From contig NZ_SRKZ01000001.1 of NCBI RefSeq assembly GCF_004745865.1, positions 682,001 through 746,000 of the forward strand: a stretch of 64,000 bases of DNA, written 5' to 3'. Numbering within the stretch: position 1 is the first letter of the stretch; each line of letters begins with the position of its first letter. Under the pieces are notes generated by a model. That model did no database searches. It saw nothing but the letters and a program-made list of their open reading frames with translations, and was not told the origin of the DNA. This DNA comes from Hymenobacter wooponensis. GTDB taxonomy: Bacteria > Bacteroidota > Bacteroidia > Cytophagales > Hymenobacteraceae. Shown piece by piece: positions 8,117 to 16,649 of the stretch. Position numbers and translations under genes: made by a program.

Positions 8117-9034
8117 ATGCGCTACATCCTCGTCAACAAGCCCTACGAAGTCCTCACCCAATTCACCGACGAAAAAGGCCGGGCGACGCTCAAAGACTTT
8201 GTTGACATCCCAAACATCTACCCCGTTGGCCGCCTCGACTACGACTCCGAGGGCTTGGTGCTACTTACCGACGATAAGCAGCTGCAGCATCGCCTCTCGG
8301 AGCCACGGTTTAAAGTGCCTAAAACGTACTGGGTGCAGGTAGAAGGCGTGCCCACCGAAGAGGCGCTGGAAAATCTGCGCCGGGGCGTTGATCTGAAAAC
8401 CGGCTACACCTCGCCCGCCGAAGTAGAACTGCTTTCCGAAGAGCCAACGCTCTGGGAGCGGAGCAAGCCGGTGCGTTTCCGGGCCAACATCCCCACCAGT
8501 TGGATCCAAATTCGGATTTCGCAGGGCATGAACCGGCAGGTGCGTAAAATGACGGCCGCTGTAGGTTTCCCCACCCTGCGGCTCGTCCGGGTCAGCATTG
8601 CTGATTTGAAAGTAGCCAAGCTCCAGCCCGGCCAGTGGCGCGACTTAACTGCGGCCGAGGTGAAAGCGCTTACCGACGACATGGCCGCCCAAACGGCTGC
8701 CGCTGGCACGTTTAAAACGCCCGCTAAGTCGGAGTACTGGCCTGGTGGCGTGCGCCCGGCTTCGGCTAAACCAAGCCCAAATAGTGCGGGCGGCTTCAAC
8801 CGTGGCGGTTCTAGCGGCGGAGGTGCCGATGCCAAAAAAGGCAGTGCCGCCGGTAGCCGAGGTGCTAGCCGGGGCGGCAAGACTTTTGGGGCGAAGCCTA
8901 CGGGTGGTAAAGCGGCTGGCGGCAAAGCAACACCGGGTAAAACCGGCAGCAAGCCCGGCCCTAAATCGGCCGGACGTGGCGGCGCGGGCCGCAAGCCTGG
9001 GCCAGCCGGTGGAGGCCGCAACGGGCGCGGCTAA
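8117..9034 (+). CDS. Pseudouridine synthase of the RsuA/RluE type with a basic Gly-rich tail
   Basis: Residues 1-190 form the RsuA/RluB/E/F catalytic domain: RYILVNKPYEVLTQF at the start, the catalytic Asp in VGRLDYDSEGLVLLT near residue 42, and MNRQVRKMTAAVGFPTLRLV near 135. It lacks the N-terminal S4 domain, as does RluE (which modifies 23S rRNA U2457 in E. coli); the exact target here is inferred. Residues 200-305 are a Gly/Ala/Lys/Arg low-complexity tail, strongly basic, probably disordered and RNA-binding. Such tails are frequent in Bacteroidota synthases. Confidence 0.85.
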   Translation: MRYILVNKPYEVLTQFTDEKGRATLKDFVDIPNIYPVGRLDYDSEGLVLLTDDKQLQHRLSEPRFKVPKTYWVQVEGVPTEEALENLRRGVDLKTGYTSPAEVELLSEEPTLWERSKPVRFRANIPTSWIQIRISQGMNRQVRKMTAAVGFPTLRLVRVSIADLKVAKLQPGQWRDLTAAEVKALTDDMAAQTAAAGTFKTPAKSEYWPGGVRPASAKPSPNSAGGFNRGGSSGGGADAKKGSAAGSRGASRGGKTFGAKPTGGKAAGGKATPGKTGSKPGPKSAGRGGAGRKPGPAGGGRNGRG

Positions 9035-9047
9035 TACACGCTAGTAT

Positions 9048-9127
9048 TGTCATTCCGAGCGGAGCGAGGAATCTGGGGTAAGGGCCTAGAGGCTTGACCC
9101 AGATTCCTCGCTCCGCTCGGAATGACA
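9048..9127. repeat. REP-like perfect inverted repeat, 30-base arms
   Basis: Arms 9048-9077 and 9098-9127 are exact reverse complements, core CATTCCGAGCGGAGCGAGG, around a 20-base loop that contains GGCCTAG. The element sits after the pseudouridine synthase and could end its transcript, but the core is of the CATTCCGAGC/CATGCTGAGC type that is dispersed in Bacteroidota genomes, so it is better read as a mobile palindromic repeat. Related arms occur at 20.0-21.4 kb. Confidence 0.75.
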
Positions 9128-9145
9128 CGTTCTGTCATTGTCGCA

Positions 9146-10120
9146 ATGTCTCGTCGGATTCGGATTCGCCTCGGCTGGCTGCTAGCTATCGGGTTCTTGC
9201 TTATGAACCTGGTAGCCGCTTTTCATGCTTGGCGCTTCACCCATTTCACCACAGAGAGTGGCCTACACACGGATAATCCCGAGCAGCTTTCGGGGCCGCA
9301 GAAGGTATGGGTGCTGCTGACAGGTATCAAGAATCCGAAGCCAGTTAATCACGCTAGGCCACCTTTCCCTTACCAGACAATTTACCTAACCGGCCCCAAC
9401 GGCCGACTGGAAAGCTGGTACAGCGCCGTACCCCACTCCAAGGGCACTGTGGCCTTACTTCATGGCTACACCAGTTCCAAGGGTAAGTTCCTGACCGAAG
9501 CGGCCACCTTCCGCCATCTCGGTTACTCCGTGCTGCTCACCGATTTTGCGGGCAACGGCGGCTCAGAGGGCAACGTGTGCACCGTAGGCCACCATGAAGC
9601 CGAAGACGTGGCAACGGTAGTCCGGTGGCTGCAGCACCGACCAGGGCCCGTGTTCATCTATGCCAACTCCATGGGCGCGGTGGCTACGCTGCGCGCCGAG
9701 GCCGAACTAGGTGTGCGCCCCACTGCAAACCTACTAGAATGCCCCTATGGCAGCATGCTCAAAACCGCCCAGAGCCGCTTTCGGTCTATGCGTGTCCCAC
9801 CCTTTCCCATGGCGAATCTGCTGGTGCTCTGGGGTGGCCTAGAGAACAACTTCTGGGCGTTTAATCTGGATGCCACGCGGTATGCAGCCCATATATCCAC
9901 ACCTACCCTCCTCATGTGGGGTACTGCCGACCCGCGCGTAACGCGCCAAGAAACCGATGCCCTTTTCGCGGCACTCAGCGGCCCTAAGCTGCGGCAGGAT
10001 TTCCCCGGCTCCGGCCACGAGCCCTATTGGCGCAAGCACCAGGCGCTATGGGAGCAGACTATTACGCAGGCGCTACAACACTTGCCTGCGCCAGGTAACC
10101 GTACTGCGGCCACTCAGTAG
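9146..10120 (+). CDS. Alpha/beta hydrolase with N-terminal membrane anchor
   Basis: A 324-residue protein. A basic N-terminus and hydrophobic segment (RLGWLLAIGFLLMNLVAAF) anchor it. The hydrolase core shows LLHGYTSSKGKFL (oxyanion region, near 108), nucleophile Ser in IYANSMGAVATL near 180, LMWGTADPRV with the acid near 265, and the His in GSGHEPYW near 298. The family hydrolyses esters or related bonds; the substrate is unknown. The start at 9146 is preferred over the ATG at 9122 because the latter lies inside the inverted repeat. Confidence 0.8.
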   Translation: MSRRIRIRLGWLLAIGFLLMNLVAAFHAWRFTHFTTESGLHTDNPEQLSGPQKVWVLLTGIKNPKPVNHARPPFPYQTIYLTGPNGRLESWYSAVPHSKGTVALLHGYTSSKGKFLTEAATFRHLGYSVLLTDFAGNGGSEGNVCTVGHHEAEDVATVVRWLQHRPGPVFIYANSMGAVATLRAEAELGVRPTANLLECPYGSMLKTAQSRFRSMRVPPFPMANLLVLWGGLENNFWAFNLDATRYAAHISTPTLLMWGTADPRVTRQETDALFAALSGPKLRQDFPGSGHEPYWRKHQALWEQTITQALQHLPAPGNRTAATQ

Positions 10121-10138
10121 CCCCCATTGATTTCTCTA

Positions 10139-10651
10139 CTAGTTCACCAGCAAGAGCTGGCGTAGCTGCTGTTTGGCAGTGGGGTGCAGGTGGGGGTTGC
10201 CGAGGCGCAACATATCTGCCAGAGTTAGTAGCTCGTGCAGGGCAGCGTCCTGGCGGGCGGCCACTACGGCGCCTGGGTATAAGGGCTCAATAGTGGCTCC
10301 CCAGGCAGGGCCATCGGCAGAGGGCCACACATACGTTTCTGAGAGTGTAGGCCACCCTTTATCAGGTGGCAGCACTATCGGCAGTCCTTGTTGGTGGGCG
10401 CCTAGCTCAACGGGAAATACGCAGGGCAGGCCATACAACAGGAAGCGAAGCAAGCGAGGACGGTTGATGGTCCGGTGCTCGGGATGCAGTAGGCGCGCGA
10501 ACTGGCAGCGCCGGAGGGCATCCGAAACTTCCGCGGCACTGAGCCCTAGCGCCACAGCCAACTCCTTGCCCTGCCACGCTTTATTTTCTAGCAGGCTGAT
10601 TTTTAGCAGCAAAACAACGTCCTGCGGCCGCATTCCATGGTGCTTGCGCAT
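10139..10651 (-). CDS. Winged-helix DNA-binding protein divergent from the heme operon
   Basis: A 170-residue protein. Residues 1-60 look like a winged helix: GMRPQDVVLLLKISLLE, KELAVALGLSAAEVSDALRR as the helix-turn-helix, then FARLLHPE. The rest (RLLRFLLYGLPCVFPVE, ending in Leu-rich helices) resembles a group of stand-alone regulators often seen beside toxin/nucleotidyltransferase genes, though none is present here. Its start is 236 bases from the start of the heme receptor, so it may regulate itself or that operon; this is inference. Confidence 0.6.
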   Translation of the reverse strand: MRKHHGMRPQDVVLLLKISLLENKAWQGKELAVALGLSAAEVSDALRRCQFARLLHPEHRTINRPRLLRFLLYGLPCVFPVELGAHQQGLPIVLPPDKGWPTLSETYVWPSADGPAWGATIEPLYPGAVVAARQDAALHELLTLADMLRLGNPHLHPTAKQQLRQLLLVN

Positions 10652-10751
10652 ACAGGCTGAAGGGATTATTCAGGATTCGCAAATCCTGAATAAGAGCCCT
10701 TTTGTGGGTGAACGAGGCGAAGGTAGAAAACCCATCCTAACAATAGCAAGT

Positions 10752-10774
10752 TTATTTAAACTAATTCTAAATAA
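10752..10774. promoter_or_regulatory. Candidate iron/heme operator 1, upstream of the -33 box
   Basis: TTATTTA (10752-10758) and TAAATAA (10768-10774) form an inverted repeat with a 9-base spacer, just upstream of the TTG -33 box. Its right half extends to TCTAAATAAG (10766-10775), repeated exactly at 10825-10834 in operator 2. Confidence 0.5.
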
Positions 10775-10777
10775 GCA

Positions 10778-10807
10778 TTGACTGCAGTAATCTACCTTAT
10801 ACATTTG
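10778..10807 (+). promoter_or_regulatory. Bacteroidota promoter of the heme-uptake operon
   Basis: TTG (10778-10780), exactly 19 bases, then TACATTTG (10800-10807): an excellent fit to the Bacteroidota consensus TTG-N19-TAnnTTTG. Transcription would start near 10812, about 75 bases before the receptor ATG. Confidence 0.8.
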
Positions 10808-10813
10808 CTACTG

Positions 10814-10830
10814 TTTAGAAATTATCTAAA
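10814..10830. promoter_or_regulatory. Candidate operator 2 over the heme operon start point
   Basis: TTTAGA-N5-TCTAAA, a perfect 6-base inverted repeat, overlaps the predicted start point. The position is that of a repressor site. The shape is like DtxR/IdeR-type or Fur-type iron operators, but which regulator binds is inference. Confidence 0.55.
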
Positions 10831-10887
10831 TAAGAAACATAGGCAACTCTTGCTCTGAAAAGCGGGAGTTGCTGGCTTCACTGGCAA

Positions 10888-13026
10888 ATGCATCGTTCCC
10901 TCACTCCTACTTTCTTGCTTGCTCTGCTACTGGCCCCAGCTGTCAGCTGGGCCCAACAGCAGAAAGCCCCCGCTGATACTAGCACTCGGCATCTGCGGCT
11001 GCGGGAGGTAGTGATAACAGCTACCCGCACCGAAAAAGCTCTAACGGAGGTCCCTATTCCGGTAACGGTGGTCAGCAGGCAGCAAATCAAAACCATGGGT
11101 GCTCTGCGCCTCTCCGACGTACTAGGCGAGCAGACGGGCCTGAACGTAGTAGCCGACCACGGGCGCGGTATTCAGATGCAGGGCCTGAACCCCGAGTACA
11201 CCCTGATTCTGGTGGATGGGGAGCCGCTGATTGGCCGCACCGCCGGCACACTGGAACTCTCGCGGGTGGCAGTGGGCAATATTGAGCGCGTAGAAGTGGT
11301 GAAAGGCCCGGCGTCGGCGCTGTGGGGTTCCGAGGCGCTGGCGGGGGTAGTGAACATCATCACTCAAAAGCCCCAGCCCGGCACCCGCGGCGAAGTACGC
11401 CTACGCTACGGCACCAACCGCACAGCCGATGTAGGCGGCACCTTTAACCTCAAGCAAAACCGCCTGGGCATCACGGTATTCGGAAACCGCTACAGCTCGG
11501 CGGGCTACACTCTGCAGCCCGCCAGCGGCCAAGCCACCGTGCCGCCGTTTGCCAGCTACACCGGCCAAAGCCGCCTCTCCTACCAGCTCGACGACAAGAC
11601 TACCCTAAGCATTTCGGGGCGCTACTTTATTGAAAACCAACGCAGCGAGTTACCCATTAGCACGGAAGGTGGGCAAACGGCGCCGGTCCGCCTTAAAAGC
11701 CGCCAGCAGGACTTCAGTCTGAACCCTACCCTCACGCGCTGCTTCTCGGATAAACTCTTTGGCACGCTGCGTTTCTATCACGCCGGCTACCGCACCCAGG
11801 AAAATTACACTTACACCACTGACGGCGCCTACTACGACGCCAGCTACTTCCACCAAACCTTCACCCGCCCCGAAGCGCAGCTCGACTGGCGCCTCCACCC
11901 CAAGCACACCCTTACCGCTGGGGCTGGTTACTTGCTAGAGTCGGTGGAAGCTACCCGTTACGACCAGCGCCAGCAGATGCGCTCGGCCTACGGTTACCTC
12001 CAGGACGACTGGGCGCCCCTGCCGGGCCTGAACCTGGTGGCCGGGGTGCGCTACGATGGCCACAACCAGTACCGGGGGCAGCTCAGCCCCAAGCTCTCGG
12101 GGCGTTACCAGGTGCGGCCTTGGCTGGCGGTGCGGGCCTCGGCGGGCCGCGGTTTTCGGGCGCCGGATTTCCGCCAGCTCTACCTCAACTTCTCTAATCC
12201 GGCCGTGGGCTACAGCGTGTTTGGCACCCACCAGGTGCAGGAAAAAGTGGCCCAACTGGTAACCCAGGGGCAGATTGCCGTGGACCCAGCCACTGGCCAG
12301 CCGCTGATTAATGCGGCCCTTCTGGAGCAGGCTAGCAGCCTCACCGCCGAAAGCTCCCGGGCCTACAACGCCGGCTTTCAACTGGACCCAACCAGCAAGC
12401 TGCGCCTAACGGCCAACTTCTTCCATAACGACCTGCACGACCTGATTGAAACGGCCGCCGTGGCTCAGAAAACCAATGGGCAGTCGGTGTATTCCTACCG
12501 CAACGTGAGCCGGGCCTATACGCAGGGCGTGGAAGCCGATGCCCGCTACCTTCTAGGTCAGTATCTGACCCTGAGCGCCGGCTACCAATATCTAATAGCC
12601 AAAGACCGCACCGTGCTGGCCCAGCTCAAAGCCGGCTCCATTTACCGCCGCGACCCGCAAACGCTGGAAACCATACGCCTCAGGGAGGCGGATTATGGGG
12701 GCCTCTACAACCGTTCTCGTCACACAGCCAACGTCAAGCTTTTCTACGAAAACCAAGCCGCTGGCTGGTCGGGCAGTGTGCGGGGCGTGTATCGGGGCCG
12801 CTATGGGTTTCAGGACCGCAACGGCAACCTGATTCTGGACGCCGCCAACGAATACGTGCCGGGCTACTGGCTCCTGAATGTGGCCGCCGCCAAAACCTTT
12901 CGCCAGCGCTACACCCTGCAAGCCGGCCTCGACAACGCCCTGAACTACACCAACCCCGCCTACCTAAGCACCGTGCCGGGGCGCCTGTACTACGCCAGCG
13001 TGGCCGTAGCCCTGGGCCAGAAATAG
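10888..13026 (+). CDS. hmuR: TonB-dependent heme receptor HmuR
   Basis: A 712-residue outer membrane receptor. Signal peptide ends at SWAQ. The TonB-box-like REVVITATRTEK lies at about 40-50, the plug at 50-165 (GLNPEYTLILVDGEPLIGRT, VEVVKGPASALWGSEALAGV), and the 22-strand barrel follows to a C-terminal aromatic-rich end. GRGFRAPDFRQLYLNFSNP near residue 420 contains the FRAP motif conserved in heme receptors. It takes heme across the outer membrane using TonB energy. It is the first gene of an operon continuing through the genes at 13083, 13816, 14664, 15819 and 16650, whose products fit the same pathway. Confidence 0.9.
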   Translation: MHRSLTPTFLLALLLAPAVSWAQQQKAPADTSTRHLRLREVVITATRTEKALTEVPIPVTVVSRQQIKTMGALRLSDVLGEQTGLNVVADHGRGIQMQGLNPEYTLILVDGEPLIGRTAGTLELSRVAVGNIERVEVVKGPASALWGSEALAGVVNIITQKPQPGTRGEVRLRYGTNRTADVGGTFNLKQNRLGITVFGNRYSSAGYTLQPASGQATVPPFASYTGQSRLSYQLDDKTTLSISGRYFIENQRSELPISTEGGQTAPVRLKSRQQDFSLNPTLTRCFSDKLFGTLRFYHAGYRTQENYTYTTDGAYYDASYFHQTFTRPEAQLDWRLHPKHTLTAGAGYLLESVEATRYDQRQQMRSAYGYLQDDWAPLPGLNLVAGVRYDGHNQYRGQLSPKLSGRYQVRPWLAVRASAGRGFRAPDFRQLYLNFSNPAVGYSVFGTHQVQEKVAQLVTQGQIAVDPATGQPLINAALLEQASSLTAESSRAYNAGFQLDPTSKLRLTANFFHNDLHDLIETAAVAQKTNGQSVYSYRNVSRAYTQGVEADARYLLGQYLTLSAGYQYLIAKDRTVLAQLKAGSIYRRDPQTLETIRLREADYGGLYNRSRHTANVKLFYENQAAGWSGSVRGVYRGRYGFQDRNGNLILDAANEYVPGYWLLNVAAAKTFRQRYTLQAGLDNALNYTNPAYLSTVPGRLYYASVAVALGQK

Positions 13027-13082
13027 CCGCACTCCCCTCCCTACCTCATTCATCACCCTATCACTTCATCACCTCTTTACAC

Positions 13083-13724
13083 ATGACCCAATTATTCTCC
13101 CGCTTCACGCTGATGGCCCTAGCCGGTCCTACACTCCTTTTCAACGCCTGCTCCAAGGATGACAACGATAACGAAGTGAAGCCGGCGGAGGCGCTGAAAA
13201 CGGAAACGGCCAGCAACCTGGCGCCCGCACCCGGCACCACCAATCCAACCACCGGTCAGCCGGGCACTCCCAGGCACTATGCCTTCTACAGCCTGGCCAA
13301 CAAGAGCACAGTGGCCTACACCGACTCGGCTACTACCAAGTGGGACCTGGCTGTGCGCGGTACTACCATTCTGGTTAACGGCAGCAGCAGCGGCCCTGGC
13401 CAGGGCGGCGCTATCGTGAAAGAGGGCCTGTTCTCAGAAGTGACTACGGCCCCTACTACCGACTACAAGCAGGATACTCCCACGGCTAAAGCCATTCCGA
13501 CGGGCTCAGGCAATGGCTGGTACAACTACAACTCTACCACCCACGTGGTGGCACCCATTGCGGGCCGGGTGCTGCTCATTCGCACAGCCACCGGCAAGTA
13601 TGCCAAGGTGGAAATTGTGAGCTACTACAAAGACGCGCCTGCCACTCCGGTCGGCACCGAGCCCAGCGGCTACTACACCTTCCGCTACGTGTACCAACCC
13701 GACGGCAGCACCAACCTAAAATAA
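13083..13724 (+). CDS. hmuY: HmuY family heme-binding lipoprotein
   Basis: A 213-residue lipoprotein (lipobox around LFNAC, Cys near 23). The mature part matches HmuY: YAFYSLANKSTVAY, KWDLAVRGTTILVNG, IAGRVLLIRTATGKYAKVEI and SGYYTFRYVYQPDG. HmuY proteins of Bacteroidota, first known in Porphyromonas, capture heme at the cell surface and pass it to the receptor. It lies 56 bases after hmuR in the same direction. A Thr/Pro/Gly-rich linker (residues 45-65) probably keeps it away from the membrane. Confidence 0.88.
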   Translation: MTQLFSRFTLMALAGPTLLFNACSKDDNDNEVKPAEALKTETASNLAPAPGTTNPTTGQPGTPRHYAFYSLANKSTVAYTDSATTKWDLAVRGTTILVNGSSSGPGQGGAIVKEGLFSEVTTAPTTDYKQDTPTAKAIPTGSGNGWYNYNSTTHVVAPIAGRVLLIRTATGKYAKVEIVSYYKDAPATPVGTEPSGYYTFRYVYQPDGSTNLK

Positions 13725-13725
13725 G

Positions 13726-13793
13726 TCCGACGCGGGCGGCCCGGATTACCGCGAGCTGCGGGGGCTTACTACCGCCGGGCCGCCCGCTGTCGG
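13726..13793 (+). other. Intra-operon hairpin between hmuY and hmuT
   Basis: GCGGGCGGCCC (13732-13742) and GGGCCGCCCGC (13777-13787) are perfect 11-base arms, extended outward by CCGAC/GTCGG with one bulged base, around a 34-base loop. No U-tract follows. It could be an mRNA stabiliser or partial terminator that makes hmuR-hmuY more abundant than the transporter genes. Confidence 0.6.
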
Positions 13794-13815
13794 CACAACT
13801 TTCTCTTTCTTTCCG

Positions 13816-14655
13816 ATGAAACAGTTCCTTTCTTTTCTGCGGGCCGCGCTGGTGCTGGTCCTGCTAGTGCCGGGGCGCTTTGCGGCGGCCACGCCGGCTC
13901 CTACCCGTATTGTGTCGCTTAATGGCACCGTCAGTGAAATTATCTGTGCCCTAGGCCACCAAGCGCAGTTGGTGGGCGTGGATGTAACCAGCACCTACCC
14001 TGAGGCCTTGACCAAACTGCCCAAGGTGGGCCACAACCGCAATATTTCCGCTGAGGGCGTGCTGTCCCTGAACCCTACCCTGGTGGTGGGCACTACTGAG
14101 TCGTTGAAACCAGAAGTTGCGGCGCAGCTGAAAGCAGCAGGCCTACAGGTACATCTATTCAAACAGGAATACTCCGTAACCGGCACCAAGCAGCTCATCA
14201 GGGACGTAGCCGCCACCTTTGGCGCTATGGCCCAAGTGCCCGCCGTTACGGCCAAGCTAGACGCCGATCTGGGCAAAGTGAAGAAAGCCACCGCCGCCCC
14301 CAAGGTGCTGTTCATTTATGCGCGTGGGGCCGGCACCATGATGGTAGCGGGTCAGGGCACCTCCGTTGAAAAAGCGCTGCAATTGGCCGGCGCCCGCAAC
14401 GCCGCCAGCGGCTTCTCCGACTTCAAGCCCCTCACGGCCGAAGCCCTGGTGGCCGCCAACCCCGATGTACTACTGCTCTTCGATAGTGGCCTAGACAGCC
14501 TGGGTGGCAAAGCGGGCTTGCTCCAGATTCCGGGGGTAGCGCAAACTGCTGCGGGCCGCACCGGCCGCGTAGTAGAAATGGATGGGCAGCTGCTCACGGG
14601 GTTTGGTCCTCGCCTGGGCCAGGCCACGGCAGAGCTGGCCAGTAAACTTAAATAA
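13816..14655 (+). CDS. hmuT: Periplasmic heme-binding protein HmuT
   Basis: A 279-residue class III substrate-binding protein with a signal peptide (SFLRAALVLVLLVPGRFAAA). RIVSLNGTVSEIICALGHQ, LPKVGHNRNISAEGVLSLNP and a central helix are as in HmuT/ShuT. A Tyr in KQEYSVTGTKQL lies where a heme ligand would be expected, though I cannot verify that. It carries heme from the receptor to the inner-membrane ABC transporter encoded just downstream. Confidence 0.88.
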   Translation: MKQFLSFLRAALVLVLLVPGRFAAATPAPTRIVSLNGTVSEIICALGHQAQLVGVDVTSTYPEALTKLPKVGHNRNISAEGVLSLNPTLVVGTTESLKPEVAAQLKAAGLQVHLFKQEYSVTGTKQLIRDVAATFGAMAQVPAVTAKLDADLGKVKKATAAPKVLFIYARGAGTMMVAGQGTSVEKALQLAGARNAASGFSDFKPLTAEALVAANPDVLLLFDSGLDSLGGKAGLLQIPGVAQTAAGRTGRVVEMDGQLLTGFGPRLGQATAELASKLK

Positions 14656-14663
14656 CGCTGCTG

Positions 14664-15806
14664 ATGCCTACCCTCGTCCAGGCTCCGGCCCCTATCGTAA
14701 CCACGCCGCCACCCCAGGCCTTACCTGGGCGCCAGCCTACGGTATTAAGGCGCCAGCGCTTGCTGCTCCCCAGCCTCGCCATCTTGCTTATAGGGGCTAT
14801 TCTGGTGGGAGCCGGTGTGGGGGCCGTGGAGGTGCCGGTGCCCGCCGTGGTGGGCATCTTGCTGCATAAGCTCGGTGTGAGTACCGGCCTAGCCTATGAG
14901 CCTCAACAGGAGGCCGTGCTCTGGGCTATTCGGTTGCCGCGGGTGTGTTTGGGGGTGCTAGTGGGGGCGGCCTTGGGCTTGGCGGGTGCCAGCATGCAAG
15001 GTCTGTTCCGGAACCCGTTGGCCGATGCTGGTTTGATAGGTATATCCTCCGGGGCTTCGCTGGCTGCTGTGGCTACCATTGTGCTAGAGGTGAAACTGCT
15101 GGCCATATTTTCGGGACTGGCGGCGGTGCGCGAGGCGCTGGGGTTTTACCTGCTGCCGACGGTAGCGTTTGCGGGTGCCTGCGGCACTACGTTTCTGGTG
15201 TACCGCATTTCGCGGGAGGGCGGCCGCACGGTAATAGCCACTATGCTGCTGGTGGGCTTGGCCATCAATGCCCTAGCTGGTGCCTGCACCGGCCTGCTTA
15301 CCTACGTAGCCACCGACGAGCAATTGCGCAGCATCACGTTCTGGGGACTGGGCAGCCTGGGCGGCGCCTCCTGGCCTACGGTGCTGCGGCTCCTACCCTT
15401 CCTGGTGCTGCCGCTTCTGTGGCTGCCACGCTTGGGCAAGCCGCTCAATCTGCTGGCCCTGGGCGAAAGCCAGGCCACTCACCTAGGCCTGCCCGTGGGC
15501 CGACTAAAGCGGCAACTAATTGGCCTATCCACGTTGGCGGTGGGCGCGAGCGTGGCGGTAGTGGGTGCTATTGGGTTTCTAGGCCTGATTGTGCCCCACC
15601 TGATCCGCCTGGTAGCAGGGCCCGACAACCGCCGCGTACTGGCAGGTTCCGCCCTGGGCGGGGCAATAGTGCTGGTGCTGGCCGATACCCTGGCCCGCAC
15701 CATTGTAGCCCCAGCCGAGCTGCCCATTGGCATTCTCACGGCATTGCTTGGCGCCCCTGCCTTCCTCTGGATTCTGCTGCGCGAACAAAAGCAGCGCCGC
15801 TCTTAA
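14664..15806 (+). CDS. hmuU: Heme ABC transporter permease HmuU (FecCD family)
   Basis: A 380-residue FecCD-type permease with about ten membrane segments. Family motifs include RLPRVCLGVLVGAALGLAGA, MQGLFRNPLADAGLIGISSG, GFLGLIVPHLIRLVAGPDNR (the coupling region) and ELPIGILTALLGAPAFLWIL. It starts 8 bases after the hmuT stop, which implies translational coupling. It forms the membrane channel that imports heme with HmuV. Confidence 0.9.
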   Translation: MPTLVQAPAPIVTTPPPQALPGRQPTVLRRQRLLLPSLAILLIGAILVGAGVGAVEVPVPAVVGILLHKLGVSTGLAYEPQQEAVLWAIRLPRVCLGVLVGAALGLAGASMQGLFRNPLADAGLIGISSGASLAAVATIVLEVKLLAIFSGLAAVREALGFYLLPTVAFAGACGTTFLVYRISREGGRTVIATMLLVGLAINALAGACTGLLTYVATDEQLRSITFWGLGSLGGASWPTVLRLLPFLVLPLLWLPRLGKPLNLLALGESQATHLGLPVGRLKRQLIGLSTLAVGASVAVVGAIGFLGLIVPHLIRLVAGPDNRRVLAGSALGGAIVLVLADTLARTIVAPAELPIGILTALLGAPAFLWILLREQKQRRS

Positions 15807-15818
15807 GCCGAAAAAATC

Positions 15819-16604
15819 ATGTTCGACGTTGAAAATCTAACCTATCAAACCGGCCGAAAAACCCTGCTGCAACAGGTTTCCTTCCGGGCCCGCCCAGGTG
15901 AACTGTTGGCCGTGGTGGGAGCCAACGGGGCGGGTAAATCTACCTTGCTGCGCCTGCTAAGCGGCGACATAGTGCCCACCAGTGGCCTAGTGCGCTTCGA
16001 TGGGCAACCGCTCAGTGAGCAGCCGGCCGCCACGCTGGCCCGCCGCCGAGCAGTGCTTACCCAGCAGCACACGCTGTCGTTGGCCTTTCCGGTGGCGGAG
16101 CTGGTGATGATGGGCCGCTACCCACACTTCCAGGGGCAGCCCACTGCCCTCGACCATTGGATTGTAGAAGCTGCCCTGAGCACCGTAGGCCTCTCGGCGC
16201 TGGCGGGGCGCAGCTACCCTACCCTCTCGGGCGGGGAGCAGCAACGTGCCCAGCTGGCCCGGGTGCTGGCGCAGGTGTGGGAAGCCCGGGAAGGCTTTCT
16301 GCTGCTCGATGAGCCCCTCACCGGCCTCGACCTGCACCACCAGCACCACACCCTGGATATTGCCCGCGACCTGGTGCTGCGGGGCTTCGGAGTAATTGCC
16401 GTTCTGCACGACCTGAACCTGGCCGCCCAGTACGCCGACCGTATTCTGCTGCTGGCTGAGGGCCAGCCAGTGGCCTACGGCCCGCCTGATCAGGTGCTAA
16501 CCTGCGAGAACATTCACCGCGGCTTTCAGATAGATGTGCAGCTCCTGCCCCACCCTCACCTGAGCTGTCCGCTCATTGTGCCTTGCCCGCGCCGCGCGGT
16601 GTAA
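15819..16604 (+). CDS. hmuV: Heme ABC transporter ATPase HmuV
   Basis: A 261-residue ATP-binding subunit. Walker A is GANGAGKST near residue 37, the signature LSGGEQQRAQLARVLAQ is near 137, Walker B is LLLDEPLTGLD near 165, and the switch His lies in AVLHDLNLAAQYADR near 195. It energises heme import through HmuU. Length and motif spacing are usual for HmuV/FecE-type ATPases. Confidence 0.92.
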   Translation: MFDVENLTYQTGRKTLLQQVSFRARPGELLAVVGANGAGKSTLLRLLSGDIVPTSGLVRFDGQPLSEQPAATLARRRAVLTQQHTLSLAFPVAELVMMGRYPHFQGQPTALDHWIVEAALSTVGLSALAGRSYPTLSGGEQQRAQLARVLAQVWEAREGFLLLDEPLTGLDLHHQHHTLDIARDLVLRGFGVIAVLHDLNLAAQYADRILLLAEGQPVAYGPPDQVLTCENIHRGFQIDVQLLPHPHLSCPLIVPCPRRAV

Positions 16605-16649
16605 GGTACCCGCCTCATCTTCTCATGTAAACTACCGACCTTACTTTTT

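Noticed and set aside
8404..9021. A 205-codon minus-strand frame rich in Pro and Ala
   Set aside because: Complement of the Gly/Ala-rich tail of the pseudouridine synthase.
9048..9127. CRISPR or riboswitch at the perfect inverted repeat
   Set aside because: Only one pair of arms with no spaced repeats, and no conserved aptamer pattern; it fits a REP-like palindrome.
12056..12262. Small Arg/Ser-rich frames within the heme receptor gene
   Set aside because: Frame-shifted shadows of GC-rich coding sequence.
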